NCBI RefSeq assembly: GCF_006494715.1
Contig: NZ_CP041151.1
Location: 558,001 to 622,000, forward strand
Direction: 5' to 3'
DNA length: 64,000 nt
From: Shewanella sp. SNU WT4
GTDB taxonomy: Bacteria; Pseudomonadota; Gammaproteobacteria; Enterobacterales; Shewanellaceae
Shown: positions 37,955 through 46,725 of the stretch, piece after piece
How the letters are laid out: each line of letters starts with the position of its first letter
How positions within the stretch are numbered: the first letter of the stretch is position 1
Notes under the pieces: generated by a model
Database searches by the model: none
What the model was told of the DNA's origin: nothing
Seen by the model: the letters and a program-made list of their open reading frames with translations, nothing else
Translations under genes and position numbers: made by a program

Positions 37955-38245
37955 TTATGAGTGCTGGTTTTTATAAGCGCTGAATTTAAATTCCAGTAAA
38001 GCAAAGACGCCGAATATTAATATCTGCAGGCGGGTGCGGCGAAGCTGCGCGAGGGTGATAGCTGGATTGGCGCGATAGCGGTAATGAAATGCTGCGCTAA
38101 ATAATCCATGCATGACCAAAGTGACTCCAAGCAGCCCCTGCAATAATGGCTGAATCATGCCCGTAAAAGGGTGCGCAAGATTAACTAGCATCAGCCCCCA
38201 AGCCAGCAAGGTCGCGCCTTTACCTAAACGAATCAGGCTTATCAT
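37955..38245 (-). CDS. DUF1145 (YhhL-like) small membrane protein
   Basis: A 96-residue protein with two or three membrane segments (about 9-27, 31-52, 71-88). The GKGATLLAWGLMLVNLAHPF start fits DUF1145, the family of E. coli YhhL, which is also found just after rsmD. Its ATG overlaps the rsmD stop. No function is known. Confidence 0.78.
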   Translation of the reverse strand: MISLIRLGKGATLLAWGLMLVNLAHPFTGMIQPLLQGLLGVTLVMHGLFSAAFHYRYRANPAITLAQLRRTRLQILIFGVFALLEFKFSAYKNQHS

Positions 38246-38913
38246 TATTCACTTGCCGCTTGATAGCGAAATAAGCGATAGCTTACTTGTCCTGCTTGCT
38301 TGTGTTTTAGCGCTTGCCAAGTGCTTGGCAGGTTCATATCGGTTAATTCAGACTCTGTTTCTAAATAAATCAGCGCGTCATCGTTTAACCATAGATTTTT
38401 ATCAAGTAACTCGATGCACTGCGCCGCTAAGCCTTGGCGAAAGGGTGGGTCGATAAACACAATATCAAAGCCCTTGCTTGGCGCTGGATCATTTTTAGCT
38501 AGCGCTGTGGCTGGGCTTTGCTGCAATAACAACAAGCTGTTGCCTTGCACTACATCTGCTGTATCGCATTTTAGGGTAGTGAGGTTAATTTGCAGCTGTT
38601 TAGCGGCTTGAGGCTGCAGTTCAAATACGCGCGCGTAGGCTGCGTATCTTGATAAAGACTCTAACGCTAAGGCGCCACTGCCACCAAAACAATCCAGTAC
38701 GCGACTGTCAGTTAACTCTGCGGCTAGCCAGTTAAATACGGTTTCGCGCACTCTGTCAGTGGTCGGTCTAAGACCTTCTAAATCGTGAATTGGCAGCTTA
38801 CGAGAACGCCATTGACCGGCGATGATCCGCACTTGGCCGCTACCACCTTTAGGGTTGCTGCTGGCACTTTTAGACGAGGATGTGCCCTTGTTCGCCATTC
38901 TGTTCTTGGCCAT
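38245..38913 (-). CDS. rsmD: 16S rRNA m2G966 methyltransferase RsmD
   Basis: A 222-residue SAM-dependent methyltransferase acting on G966 of 16S rRNA during small subunit assembly. Visible motifs: GQWRSRKLPIHDLEGLRPTTDRVRETVFNWL, the SAM site DCFGGSGALALESLSR and the catalytic FIDPPF. The first 25 residues are a Ser/Lys-rich, likely unstructured leader that E. coli RsmD lacks. It is divergent from ftsY, as in E. coli. Confidence 0.94.
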   Translation of the reverse strand: MAKNRMANKGTSSSKSASSNPKGGSGQVRIIAGQWRSRKLPIHDLEGLRPTTDRVRETVFNWLAAELTDSRVLDCFGGSGALALESLSRYAAYARVFELQPQAAKQLQINLTTLKCDTADVVQGNSLLLLQQSPATALAKNDPAPSKGFDIVFIDPPFRQGLAAQCIELLDKNLWLNDDALIYLETESELTDMNLPSTWQALKHKQAGQVSYRLFRYQAASE

Positions 38914-39151
38914 GGTGCCCCTATGATTTTGCCTGAAGAAAGAAAGTGGTAGACTATGCCACCTTTAAGGCGGCAATTTTACCTTAAGTTGACGGTTTCG
39001 GGTGAGTCTTTCCCTAAGCGCAATAAACACAATTATCGTTAGTGAGACTTAAGCTCCATAACGGCAGCCCCTTACGGCTGGTAATAAAAACGAATACTCA
39101 GTTGTTGATTAACGTCAGCCACATAATAAATAACAGGTGTCGGTAGCATTT

Positions 39152-40540
39152 ATGGCTAAGAAAGGTTTTTTTTCCTGGTTTCGCAGAGACAAGTCGCAAG
39201 ATGAAGAACAAGCTAAATTAGAAGCGCAAGCCCAAGCCCAAGCGGAAGCAGAAGCAGAAGCTGAGGCTGAGGCTGAGGCTGAGGCTAAAGCACTCGCGGA
39301 AGCGCAGGCACAAGCATTAGCAGAGGCGCAGGCTAAGGCAGAAGCAGAAGCAGAAGCAGAAGCAGAAGCAGAAGCACAGGCTGAAGCTCAAGCACAGGCT
39401 GAAGCTCAAGCACAGGCTGAAGCTCAAGCACGACGCGATGCTCTGGCACAAGCTGAAGCTAAGGCACAAGCTGAAGCTAAGGCACAAGCTGAAGCCAAGG
39501 CCGTTCGCGATGCTCAAGTACAAGCTGAAGCACAAGCACAAGCACAGGCTCAAGCACAGGCTGAAATCGAAGAAGAGCAGCAGCCAGAGCCACAGGCTAA
39601 GCCGGTGAAAGAAGGCTTGTTTGCGCGTTTAAAGCGCGGCTTAATGCGTACCAGTGAGAACATTGGTAGCGGCTTTATGAGCTTGTTCCGCGGTAAAAAG
39701 ATTGATGATGATCTGTTTGAAGAATTAGAAGAGCAGTTATTGATTGCTGATGTGGGGGTTGAGACCACCACTAAATTGATTAAAAATCTGACCGAACACG
39801 CCAGTCGCAAGCAGTTAAAAGATGCCGAAGCCTTGTATGAATTACTGCGTAAAGAATTGCATCACACCATAGCTCCGGTTGCTATTCCGTTAGTGCCAGA
39901 AAATGGCGATGGTCCGTTTGTGATCTTAATGGTGGGCGTTAATGGTGTAGGTAAAACTACTACTATCGGCAAGATGGCAAAACAGTATCAAAATCAAGGT
40001 AAATCTGTAATGCTGGCGGCCGGTGATACTTTCCGCGCGGCGGCGGTAGAGCAGCTGCAAGTTTGGGGTCAGCGCAATAATATTCCTGTGATTGCCCAGC
40101 ACACAGGGGCTGATAGTGCCTCAGTGTTGTTTGATGCCTTGCAAGCGGCCAAAGCGCGTAAAGTCGATGTCTTGATTGCTGATACCGCAGGGCGTTTACA
40201 GAATAAGAGCCACCTGATGGAAGAGCTTAAGAAAGTGGTGCGAGTAATGAAAAAACTCGATATCAATGCTCCCCATGAAGTCATGCTGACCTTAGATGCG
40301 AGCACAGGCCAAAATGCGATTAGTCAGGCGCAATTGTTCCAAGAAGCGGTCGGCATTACCGGCATTAGCATCACTAAGCTTGATGGCACAGCCAAAGGCG
40401 GGGTGATCTTCGCCATTGCTGATAAATTTGGCATTCCAATTCGTTATATCGGTGTGGGTGAGCAAATTGATGATTTGCGCCAATTTGATGCTAATGATTT
40501 TATCGAAGCATTATTTAACCAAGATGGTGACAAGGCTTAA
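39152..40540 (+). CDS. ftsY: Signal recognition particle receptor FtsY
   Basis: A 462-residue SRP receptor GTPase that docks ribosomes making membrane proteins. The C-terminal NG domain (about 165-460) has all G motifs: [35 protein letters not shown] and [10 protein letters not shown]. The N-terminal A domain begins with a basic-aromatic patch ([10 protein letters not shown]) for membrane contact, then about 115 residues of almost pure Ala/Glu/Gln repeats (about 21-135). ATG 39152 gives this canonical start; a GTG at 39137 precedes it. It heads ftsY-ftsE-ftsX. Confidence 0.94.
   Translation: MAKKGFFSWFRRDKSQDEEQAKLEAQAQAQAEAEAEAEAEAEAEAKALAEAQAQALAEAQAKAEAEAEAEAEAEAQAEAQAQAEAQAQAEAQARRDALAQAEAKAQAEAKAQAEAKAVRDAQVQAEAQAQAQAQAQAEIEEEQQPEPQAKPVKEGLFARLKRGLMRTSENIGSGFMSLFRGKKIDDDLFEELEEQLLIADVGVETTTKLIKNLTEHASRKQLKDAEALYELLRKELHHTIAPVAIPLVPENGDGPFVILMVGVNGVGKTTTIGKMAKQYQNQGKSVMLAAGDTFRAAAVEQLQVWGQRNNIPVIAQHTGADSASVLFDALQAAKARKVDVLIADTAGRLQNKSHLMEELKKVVRVMKKLDINAPHEVMLTLDASTGQNAISQAQLFQEAVGITGISITKLDGTAKGGVIFAIADKFGIPIRYIGVGEQIDDLRQFDANDFIEALFNQDGDKA
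39212..39556 (+). repeat. Low-complexity Ala/Glu/Gln repeat in ftsY
   Basis: Short imperfect tandem units in DNA (GAAGCA, GAGGCT, and CAAGCTGAAGCTAAGGCA-like blocks) encode an alternating Ala-x tract of about 115 residues, predicted to form a long acidic helix. Such tracts can change length by slippage. Confidence 0.85.
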
Positions 40541-40549
40541 GGATAACCC

Positions 40550-41224
40550 ATGATACGATTTGAGCAGGTAACCAAGGTTTATTCTGGTGGCCATAAAGCA
40601 TTGAATGATGTGAATTTTCACCTGCGCAAAGGTGAAATGGCTTTTTTGACCGGCCACAGTGGTGCCGGTAAGAGTACCTTGCTCAAGTTGATCACTGTGA
40701 TTGAGCGTGCCAACGCCGGTCGCGTGATGATCAATGGTCATGATATTGCCAGCATCAAGCGTGACGATGTGCCTTATTTGCGCCGCGATATTGGCATGAT
40801 CTTCCAAAATCACCATTTGTTGATGGACAGAAGCGTGTTTGACAATGTTGCCTTGCCGTTAGTGATTGAGGGTTTTACCTTAGGTGAAATTCGCAAACGC
40901 GTTGATGGTGCGCTCGATATGGTCGGCCTGTATGGCAAAGATAGGCACAATCCTGTGATGTTATCGGGGGGTGAGCAGCAGCGAGTGGGCATAGCGCGCG
41001 CTATCGTCAATAAGCCACCGTTATTACTGGCCGATGAGCCGACAGGTAACTTAGATCCTAAGTTATCTATGGATATTTTACGCTTGTTTGAAACCTTAAA
41101 TGCCGCTGGCACTAGCGTGCTCATAGCCACGCACGATCTTGGCCTGATTGCACGGATGAAATACCGCACTTTAACCTTAAGGCAAGGGCGGATGTTAGGT
41201 GCTCAAGAGCTAGCACACGGATAA
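40550..41224 (+). CDS. ftsE: Cell division ATP-binding protein FtsE
   Basis: A 224-residue ABC ATPase. Walker A GHSGAGKSTLLKL, signature LSGGEQQRVGIARA and Walker B LLLADEPTGNLD are intact. With FtsX it forms the complex that controls septal peptidoglycan hydrolases through EnvC. It begins nine bases after ftsY and ends 18 bases before ftsX. Confidence 0.96.
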   Translation: MIRFEQVTKVYSGGHKALNDVNFHLRKGEMAFLTGHSGAGKSTLLKLITVIERANAGRVMINGHDIASIKRDDVPYLRRDIGMIFQNHHLLMDRSVFDNVALPLVIEGFTLGEIRKRVDGALDMVGLYGKDRHNPVMLSGGEQQRVGIARAIVNKPPLLLADEPTGNLDPKLSMDILRLFETLNAAGTSVLIATHDLGLIARMKYRTLTLRQGRMLGAQELAHG

Positions 41225-41242
41225 GCAACCACAGGATTCTGC

Positions 41243-42208
41243 ATGTCTAATCAGGTGTCATTAAGTCGCAGCAAACTGCCTTTTACTGGGCGGATCATCA
41301 TGTTTTTTGTGCGCCATCTTCAGCAGGCCATGGCAAGCCTAGGTGAGTTATGGCGCAATCCTGTCTCGTCGATTATGACCATGGCGGTACTTGGCGTGAG
41401 CTTAAGTTTACCTGCGGCGCTGCAAGTATTAGTTAAAAATGCCGAAGCTGTGACTGATTCATGGGCAAGCGCCGCTGAAATTTCATTATTTATCAATGAA
41501 GGGCGCAGTGAGCAATCGATTAAGAACCTTATTACTCGCATTCAAAGTTACCCAGAAATTAGCGATGTACGTTATATCAGCCGTGACCAAGCCTTAGCTG
41601 AATTTAAGCAATTGTCTGGTTTTGGTGAGGCGCTCGATTATTTAGACACTAACCCGCTGCCCGCCGTCGTGCTGGTTACCCCAAGCCAGAAGTATTCCAG
41701 TGCGGGCGGCGCGCGCGAATTGCTAAACAAGTTGCAGCAAGAGCCGGAAGTGAGCTTTGGGCGCTTAGATATCGAGTGGCTGGAGCGTTTACAAGCTGTG
41801 CTTAAGTTACTGCAACATACTGTGATGGCCATTGCCGTGTTGCTGGTGCTGGCCGTCGTGCTTGTCATAGGTAACACAGTTCGTTTAGCCATTATGGCGC
41901 GGCGCGCCGAAATTGAAGTGATGAAGCTAGTGGGTGCTACCGAAGGCTTTATTCAGCGCCCCTTCTTATATACAGGCGTGTGGTATGGCGTGATTGGTGG
42001 ATTACTCGCTTGGGTGATCATCAATATTTTGGTGTTGTATCTCGATTCTGCGCTGGCTGAGTTAATGGGCTTGTACCAGACCAGCCTTAACATGCAAACC
42101 TTGTCGTTTAGTGAGTTGCTGCAGTTAATTGTCCTCGCTTCATTCTTAGGCTGGCTTGGCTCTTACTTATCGGTTAGGCAGCATTTACGCAATATTGAAC
42201 CTTCGTAA
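41243..42208 (+). CDS. ftsX: Cell division protein FtsX
   Basis: A 321-residue membrane partner of FtsE with four spans and a large periplasmic loop between spans 1 and 2 (about 55-200), the part that should meet EnvC. The LMARRAEIEVMKLVGATEGFIQRPFLYTG-type coupling segment after span 2 (here IMARRAEIEVMKLVGATEGFI) fits the FtsX/MacB family. It is the last gene of ftsYEX; a 16-bp palindrome follows its stop. Confidence 0.94.
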   Translation: MSNQVSLSRSKLPFTGRIIMFFVRHLQQAMASLGELWRNPVSSIMTMAVLGVSLSLPAALQVLVKNAEAVTDSWASAAEISLFINEGRSEQSIKNLITRIQSYPEISDVRYISRDQALAEFKQLSGFGEALDYLDTNPLPAVVLVTPSQKYSSAGGARELLNKLQQEPEVSFGRLDIEWLERLQAVLKLLQHTVMAIAVLLVLAVVLVIGNTVRLAIMARRAEIEVMKLVGATEGFIQRPFLYTGVWYGVIGGLLAWVIINILVLYLDSALAELMGLYQTSLNMQTLSFSELLQLIVLASFLGWLGSYLSVRQHLRNIEPS

Positions 42209-42210
42209 CG

Positions 42211-42226
42211 GTGAACATTTGTTCAC
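42211..42226. repeat. 16-bp palindrome between ftsX and rpoH
   Basis: GTGAACA-TT-TGTTCAC, perfect on both arms, two bases after the ftsX stop and about 190 bases before rpoH. It has the look of a dimeric repressor site; no binding protein is known to me for it. Confidence 0.5.
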
Positions 42227-42271
42227 TTGCAGCAACGGTGAAATACGGCAGAATAGAATATCAGCGCTAGC

Positions 42272-42307
42272 TCAACCTTAGGCACACAAAACAAGCCTTA
42301 AGGTTGA
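42272..42307. repeat. Hairpin overlapping the likely rpoH promoter
   Basis: TCAACCTTAGGC (42272-42283) pairs with GCCTTAAGGTTGA (42295-42307), one bulged A. Its right arm runs into the -35 hexamer TTGACA. Confidence 0.5.
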
Positions 42308-42332
42308 CAGTCAGCGATGAATATTCGATAGT
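42304..42332 (+). promoter_or_regulatory. Sigma-70-like promoter for rpoH
   Basis: TTGACA (42304-42309), 17 bases, then GATAGT (42327-42332): perfect -35 and 4 of 6 matches at -10. It would give a leader of about 80 bases. Other rpoH promoters were not recognised. Confidence 0.5.
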
Positions 42333-42417
42333 TCGTCAGGTTGCGGCTCAACAAGGAGCCAAACAACCCGATATAAACCACGTTAGTCGCTGGTTTATTT
42401 ATGTTTTAGGAGCGTGA

Positions 42418-43278
42418 ATGACAATGTTATCTTCCTCTATGACGCTGACGGTTCCCCAAAGTAGCGGTAGTCTTGAAGCTTATATTCACTCGGTTAACAG
42501 CAGATCTATGCTGGATGCTGAAACTGAATATGAGTTGGCGAAACGTCTGCAACAAACAGGTGATCTGCAAGCGGCAAAGCAGCTGATCATGTCGCATTTG
42601 CGTTTTGTGGTGCATGTGGCTCGCGGTTACGCCGGTTACGGTTTACCACAGGCGGATCTTATCCAAGAAGGTAATATCGGCTTGATGAAGGCGGTTAAGC
42701 GTTTTGACCCAGATGTTGGTGTGCGCTTAGTGTCTTTCGCCGTGCATTGGATCAAGGCCGAAATTCATGAATACGTATTGAAAAACTGGCGTATCGTTAA
42801 AGTGGCTACCACCAAAGCCCAGCGTAAGTTGTTCTTTAATCTGCGTAAAGCCAAGACTCGTTTAGGTTGGTTTAGCGATGAAGAAGTCAGCATGGTGGCT
42901 GAAAACCTGGGTGTGAGTAAAGCTGATGTGACCGAAATGGAGTCACGCATGGCTGCGCAAGACCCGGCCTTTGATTTAGCGAGCGATAATGACGATGAAC
43001 ATGATTATGCCCCGGTGCATTTCCTTGAAGATCATTCATCAGATGTTGCCGCGCAAGTAGAAAACGCTAATTGGGACAACGATGCCCAGTCGCGTTTGCT
43101 CGCCGCCATTAAGACCTTAGATGAGCGCAGTCAGCACATACTGCAGGCGCGCTGGTTAGATGAAGAAAATAAGATTACTTTGCAAGAACTAGCGGCTGAG
43201 TATCAAGTATCGGCTGAGCGTATTCGCCAGCTTGAGAAAAATGCGATGAATAAGCTTAAGCTGCAAATGTCGATTTAA
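42418..43278 (+). CDS. rpoH: RNA polymerase heat-shock sigma factor RpoH
   Basis: A 286-residue sigma-32. It follows E. coli RpoH through region 2 ([38 protein letters not shown]), the RpoH box [18 protein letters not shown] and region 4 ([29 protein letters not shown]). It directs transcription of chaperone and protease genes. AGGAG lies seven bases before ATG 42418. The ftsYEX-rpoH order is standard for gammaproteobacteria. The 5' leader may form the usual thermosensor, but I did not derive a structure. Confidence 0.97.
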   Translation: MTMLSSSMTLTVPQSSGSLEAYIHSVNSRSMLDAETEYELAKRLQQTGDLQAAKQLIMSHLRFVVHVARGYAGYGLPQADLIQEGNIGLMKAVKRFDPDVGVRLVSFAVHWIKAEIHEYVLKNWRIVKVATTKAQRKLFFNLRKAKTRLGWFSDEEVSMVAENLGVSKADVTEMESRMAAQDPAFDLASDNDDEHDYAPVHFLEDHSSDVAAQVENANWDNDAQSRLLAAIKTLDERSQHILQARWLDEENKITLQELAAEYQVSAERIRQLEKNAMNKLKLQMSI

Positions 43279-43282
43279 TCAT

Positions 43283-43305
43283 GTGATGAGTCAATGACTC
43301 ATCAC
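43283..43305. repeat. 11-bp palindrome after rpoH
   Basis: Arms GTGATGAGTCA and TGACTCATCAC around a single A, five bases after the rpoH stop and just before the terminator. It could extend the terminator structure or be a separate protein site. Confidence 0.55.
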
Positions 43306-43312
43306 CATAAAC

Positions 43313-43336
43313 AAGCCTGCTGATGCAGGCTTTTTT
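43313..43336. terminator. Terminator between rpoH and menE
   Basis: AAGCCTGC/GCAGGCTT stem with TGAT loop and six T; convergent menE ends 27 bases further, so it may work both ways. Confidence 0.85.
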
Positions 43337-43362
43337 GTGGCTGTCATTTACTGCTATGGCGC

Positions 43363-44736
43363 TTAATCAATCCCTTGGCGAGCTAATGCTATGACTTGTT
43401 GGCGATTGACTTTAATTCCCATCTCAGGCGCATCTTCTGGCCATAACCAATATTGGCGAGGCCGTTTAAACTGGGCTAATTGCGGCAATATGGCTTGATT
43501 GAGCTCATCTTGGCTGAGTCTAGTGTCTCCCGCCCAGCGGATAATGGCCGCGGGCAATAAACCAAATTCATGGTTAGGCACAGGAAACACTATGGCGTTT
43601 GAAACTGCATCCAATTGCGTTAATAAGGCTTCGATTTCCTCGGGCTGAATATTTTCCCCGCCGCAAATAAACATGTTATCGCTGCGCCCAGTCACGGTCA
43701 GTTGGCCATCATTACTCCAGTGGCCGCAATCGTTAGTGCAAAACCAGCCTTGGGGGTCAAGCGGTAAAGCTAGCCCTGTATCGGATAAATATCCTAAGAA
43801 TAAGGTCGCGCCTTTTACCCAAATAATGCCATCACGAATGTCTAATTGGCGCTCCGGCAACAAGCGGCCTGATAAGCCGCGGTTATTAATCTGACCTGTG
43901 CAGATTTGCGAGCTCATTTCTGTCATGCCATAGCTGCAAAAGGCTTGAATGTGATGCTTTGCTAATACTGCTTGCAGTTGACTGGAAATAGCGCCGCCGC
44001 CAAGCAGCATGGCCTTAAGTCCGCTTAAGTCACAGTGATTATCCACTAAGCGCTGTAATTGCGTTGCCACTAACGAGACATGGCTAACCTGTGGCACTTG
44101 CAGTGATAACGGCTCATCACTCATTAACTGCACGCAGGCGCCCGCGATGGCGCAGCGATTTAATATGGCTAAACCGCCAATATGAAATAGCGGTAGCGAT
44201 AACAGCCAGCGATCCCCAGCATGCAGCGGGATGATTTGCGCCGAGCCTTGGGCGCTATGAATATGGTTAGCTAGACTGTGAACCGCAGCTTTAGGTTGGC
44301 CGCTAGAGCCTGAGGTTAAAATGACATTGGCGGCTTGGTGACTATCAATATTGGGGGCTTGGATCGCCAGTTGGCCGTTAAAATTAGGCGTAATAGCGCA
44401 GCCCACAAGCCCTGCCATTTTCCCCGGATTATAAATATGGTCTATGGAAAAGCGTTGCAGTAATTGATTGATTTGCTTAGGTGGAAACCTTGGAGATATT
44501 GGCATAAACACTATGCCCTCATCAATGCAGGCCCAATATAAGCTCACCATAGCTAAGCTGTTGTGACTAATTACACCAAGGCGACAGCCGCGCCCAAGCC
44601 CTGCTTGTCGCAGTGACTGCCCTAATGCCAACACCTGCGCGCTTAACTGCCGATAGCTAATACTGCCATTTGAGCTAGCAAGCGCCAGTAAATTGGGGTG
44701 TTCGTTTGCGGTTTGGTGTAATGGTGAAATCATCAC
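43363..44736 (-). CDS. menE: O-succinylbenzoate-CoA ligase MenE
   Basis: A 457-residue acyl-adenylate enzyme that joins o-succinylbenzoate to CoA in menaquinone synthesis. ANL-family motifs are seen: TSGSSGQPKAAVHS (P-loop-like), YGMTEMSSQIC, the TNDCGHW and GRSDNMFICGGENIQPEEIE hinge, and a late K in MGIKVNRQQV. It is last in the men operon; its ATG overlaps the menC stop by four bases. Confidence 0.93.
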   Translation of the reverse strand: MMISPLHQTANEHPNLLALASSNGSISYRQLSAQVLALGQSLRQAGLGRGCRLGVISHNSLAMVSLYWACIDEGIVFMPISPRFPPKQINQLLQRFSIDHIYNPGKMAGLVGCAITPNFNGQLAIQAPNIDSHQAANVILTSGSSGQPKAAVHSLANHIHSAQGSAQIIPLHAGDRWLLSLPLFHIGGLAILNRCAIAGACVQLMSDEPLSLQVPQVSHVSLVATQLQRLVDNHCDLSGLKAMLLGGGAISSQLQAVLAKHHIQAFCSYGMTEMSSQICTGQINNRGLSGRLLPERQLDIRDGIIWVKGATLFLGYLSDTGLALPLDPQGWFCTNDCGHWSNDGQLTVTGRSDNMFICGGENIQPEEIEALLTQLDAVSNAIVFPVPNHEFGLLPAAIIRWAGDTRLSQDELNQAILPQLAQFKRPRQYWLWPEDAPEMGIKVNRQQVIALARQGID

Positions 44737-45779
44737 TTAACCTTTTGCCCGAGTTGTAACACTAAAGTGAGATCGGCTGTTGTTAAGCATGGCTTATTGG
44801 CCGTGCTAATCAGCAAGTCTTGGCTAAATGCACTTAAGGTATCTAAGCCTGGCGCTTCATCTGGGGTTAACTGCGCCGCAATTAAGGCTAAATCGTGAAT
44901 ACCAAGTGAGGCTTCAAGGGATGAGCTAATTACGCTGCGCACGCCATCAGCGGCCGCTTGCTCAATCATAGCTTGCAGTTTAGCTAAATCGCCAATGAGC
45001 ATAGGCTTTAATACCAGTGCTTTTAACCCTGCCATGGGCTGATAGTGAGCATCTGGCGCGCATAGGCTTTCATCCAGCGCAAACCCTATGCCTGTGGCTT
45101 GATAAACGGCTTGGCTGTCAGTGACGTTAGCGCAAGGCTCTTCAATGTAATCAATATTGGCTTTAGGTAAGCAGGCACAAAAATCAATGGCATCTTCAAG
45201 CGAGTAGTGGCGATTAGCATCTAAACGCAAGCGCAATTTGGGCTTGTGAGCCAGCACTTGGTAGATAAGCGCCAAATCTTGCTGCCAAGGTCTTTGTCCC
45301 ACTTTAATTTTAAGAAAATTGCCTTGATAGTGAGTTAAATACAGCTCAAGGCGATGAGCTAACTCGGCGTCAGTTTCGCCGCTATGGCCATAAACTAACC
45401 CTATTGGGGCTAAGTGTGTGCGCGCCGGCGCTAAACGCTCAGTTAATTTGGCATGAGCTAAGCTCAGGGCGAAATCTAGGCTAGGGTATCTATGTTGAAT
45501 GCACGCAAGCAGTGCATCTAAGGGCTGATTAAAAAGTAGCGGTAAATCTTGGCTAAGCTGGTGTTCAACTTGCTCAAGGCGCTCGCGGTTAAAGCCATGC
45601 AAGGCTTGGCCGTTATTATCTGTGCCTGATAGCGGCGCAATCTCAACCCAAGTATGTTTATCACCACTTGCTAGCTCTAATACCAGCCCAAGGCGCTGAT
45701 TAATGCGCTGACTAGCAACGGGTAAGCTTGGGCTGAGTGCAATCTGATAACGATAAAGGGCAATAAAATCCAGCATCAT
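44733..45779 (-). CDS. menC: o-Succinylbenzoate synthase MenC
   Basis: A 348-residue enolase-superfamily enzyme that dehydrates SHCHC to o-succinylbenzoate. Catalytic lysine KIKVGQ, metal ligands in LRLDANR, YIEEPC and ALDESL, and a second lysine in LVLKPMLIG are all in place. ATG 45779 is chosen, ten bases after menH; the frame opens earlier at a TTG (45800) that overlaps menH. Divergent metal-site spacing matches gammaproteobacterial MenC. Confidence 0.93.
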   Translation of the reverse strand: MMLDFIALYRYQIALSPSLPVASQRINQRLGLVLELASGDKHTWVEIAPLSGTDNNGQALHGFNRERLEQVEHQLSQDLPLLFNQPLDALLACIQHRYPSLDFALSLAHAKLTERLAPARTHLAPIGLVYGHSGETDAELAHRLELYLTHYQGNFLKIKVGQRPWQQDLALIYQVLAHKPKLRLRLDANRHYSLEDAIDFCACLPKANIDYIEEPCANVTDSQAVYQATGIGFALDESLCAPDAHYQPMAGLKALVLKPMLIGDLAKLQAMIEQAAADGVRSVISSSLEASLGIHDLALIAAQLTPDEAPGLDTLSAFSQDLLISTANKPCLTTADLTLVLQLGQKVK

Positions 45780-45787
45780 AGAAGTAC

Positions 45788-46717
45788 TTATCCTAGGCAA
45801 ATATTGGCAGCTAGCCGCGCGGCCAGCGCTTGTGGCTGCGCATTATGTATGTTGTGGCCAGCAGCCGCGATTAAGTGCAGCTGCGGGCCGCCACGCGCTT
45901 GCCACTGCTGGGCTAGGGCTGAAAACTTAGCATCTTGGCTACCGGCGTAATAGAAGCTTGGGATTAAGCGCGGTAAATGCCATAAATTTGCCTGCAAGGC
46001 CAGTGATGTATGGCAATAGCAATCATGTAGCCCTTGGGGAGCTCGCACAATTTGAGCCTCAGCCTTTGTCTCTGTTAGTGCACTCGCTTTTGTATCAACT
46101 TGCGCACTTGCTGGTGAACTTGTTTGCGCACTTGTTTGAAGCTGCCGCGCATTATCCAAGCGGCGCTCAATTAATTGCGCTCTAGCATTTGGGCTTAAAT
46201 CGCTAAACACAGCTTGCTGATACCAGTCTTGTAAAAATTGAGCCATGGGCAGAGTGAGTAACTTATTAGCCCATAATTTGTCGTGAGCTAAGCGCGCCTC
46301 TTTGTCATCTAGGTTTTTAAGCCCAGGGTGACAGGACTCTAAATGCAGCGATAACAAAGTCGTTGGCGCCATATGGGCTAAGTGCAGGGCAATACGCCCG
46401 CCTAAGGAGTAACCTTGCAGGTGAAACTGATGGATACCTTGTTTGGCTAAGGTATTGATAATTAACTGCGCGCAGCTATCAAAGCCTGGAGATGGAATTA
46501 ACATATCGCGGCTATCACCATGGCCGGGTAAGTCGATGCAAATGCAATAAAGCTTGTCAGTTAAATGCTCAACATAGCCAAGCCAGTCATGCTTATTGCC
46601 TAAAAAACCATGGAGCAAGACTAACGCTGGCGACTTAGGGTCGCCATAACAGCTAAATGCCAATTCAGCTAAGGGCGCGGTATTTGGCTGAGTCTCTGGC
46701 GCCATAGATAGCGGCAT
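45788..46717 (-). CDS. menH: SHCHC synthase MenH
   Basis: An alpha/beta-hydrolase that eliminates pyruvate from SEPHCHC to give SHCHC. Oxyanion LLHGFLGNKHDW, nucleophile elbow GYSLGG and catalytic His in AAAGHNIHN are seen. At about 309 residues it is longer than E. coli MenH (252); an Ala/Ser/Thr/Gln-rich insert around residues 195-225 (start at 46717) accounts for most of it. ATG 46717 has AGGG six bases upstream; ATG 46735, overlapping menD, is the alternative. Confidence 0.9.
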   Translation of the reverse strand: MPLSMAPETQPNTAPLAELAFSCYGDPKSPALVLLHGFLGNKHDWLGYVEHLTDKLYCICIDLPGHGDSRDMLIPSPGFDSCAQLIINTLAKQGIHQFHLQGYSLGGRIALHLAHMAPTTLLSLHLESCHPGLKNLDDKEARLAHDKLWANKLLTLPMAQFLQDWYQQAVFSDLSPNARAQLIERRLDNARQLQTSAQTSSPASAQVDTKASALTETKAEAQIVRAPQGLHDCYCHTSLALQANLWHLPRLIPSFYYAGSQDAKFSALAQQWQARGGPQLHLIAAAGHNIHNAQPQALAARLAANICLG

Positions 46718-46725
46718 CTTAATCC

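Noticed and set aside
39317..39553. Cys/Leu/Ser-rich open frame antisense to ftsY
   Set aside because: It is the reverse reading of the Ala/Glu/Gln DNA repeat, not a gene.
39212..39556. CRISPR-like or satellite repeat
   Set aside because: The repeats are in frame inside ftsY, short and without spacers.
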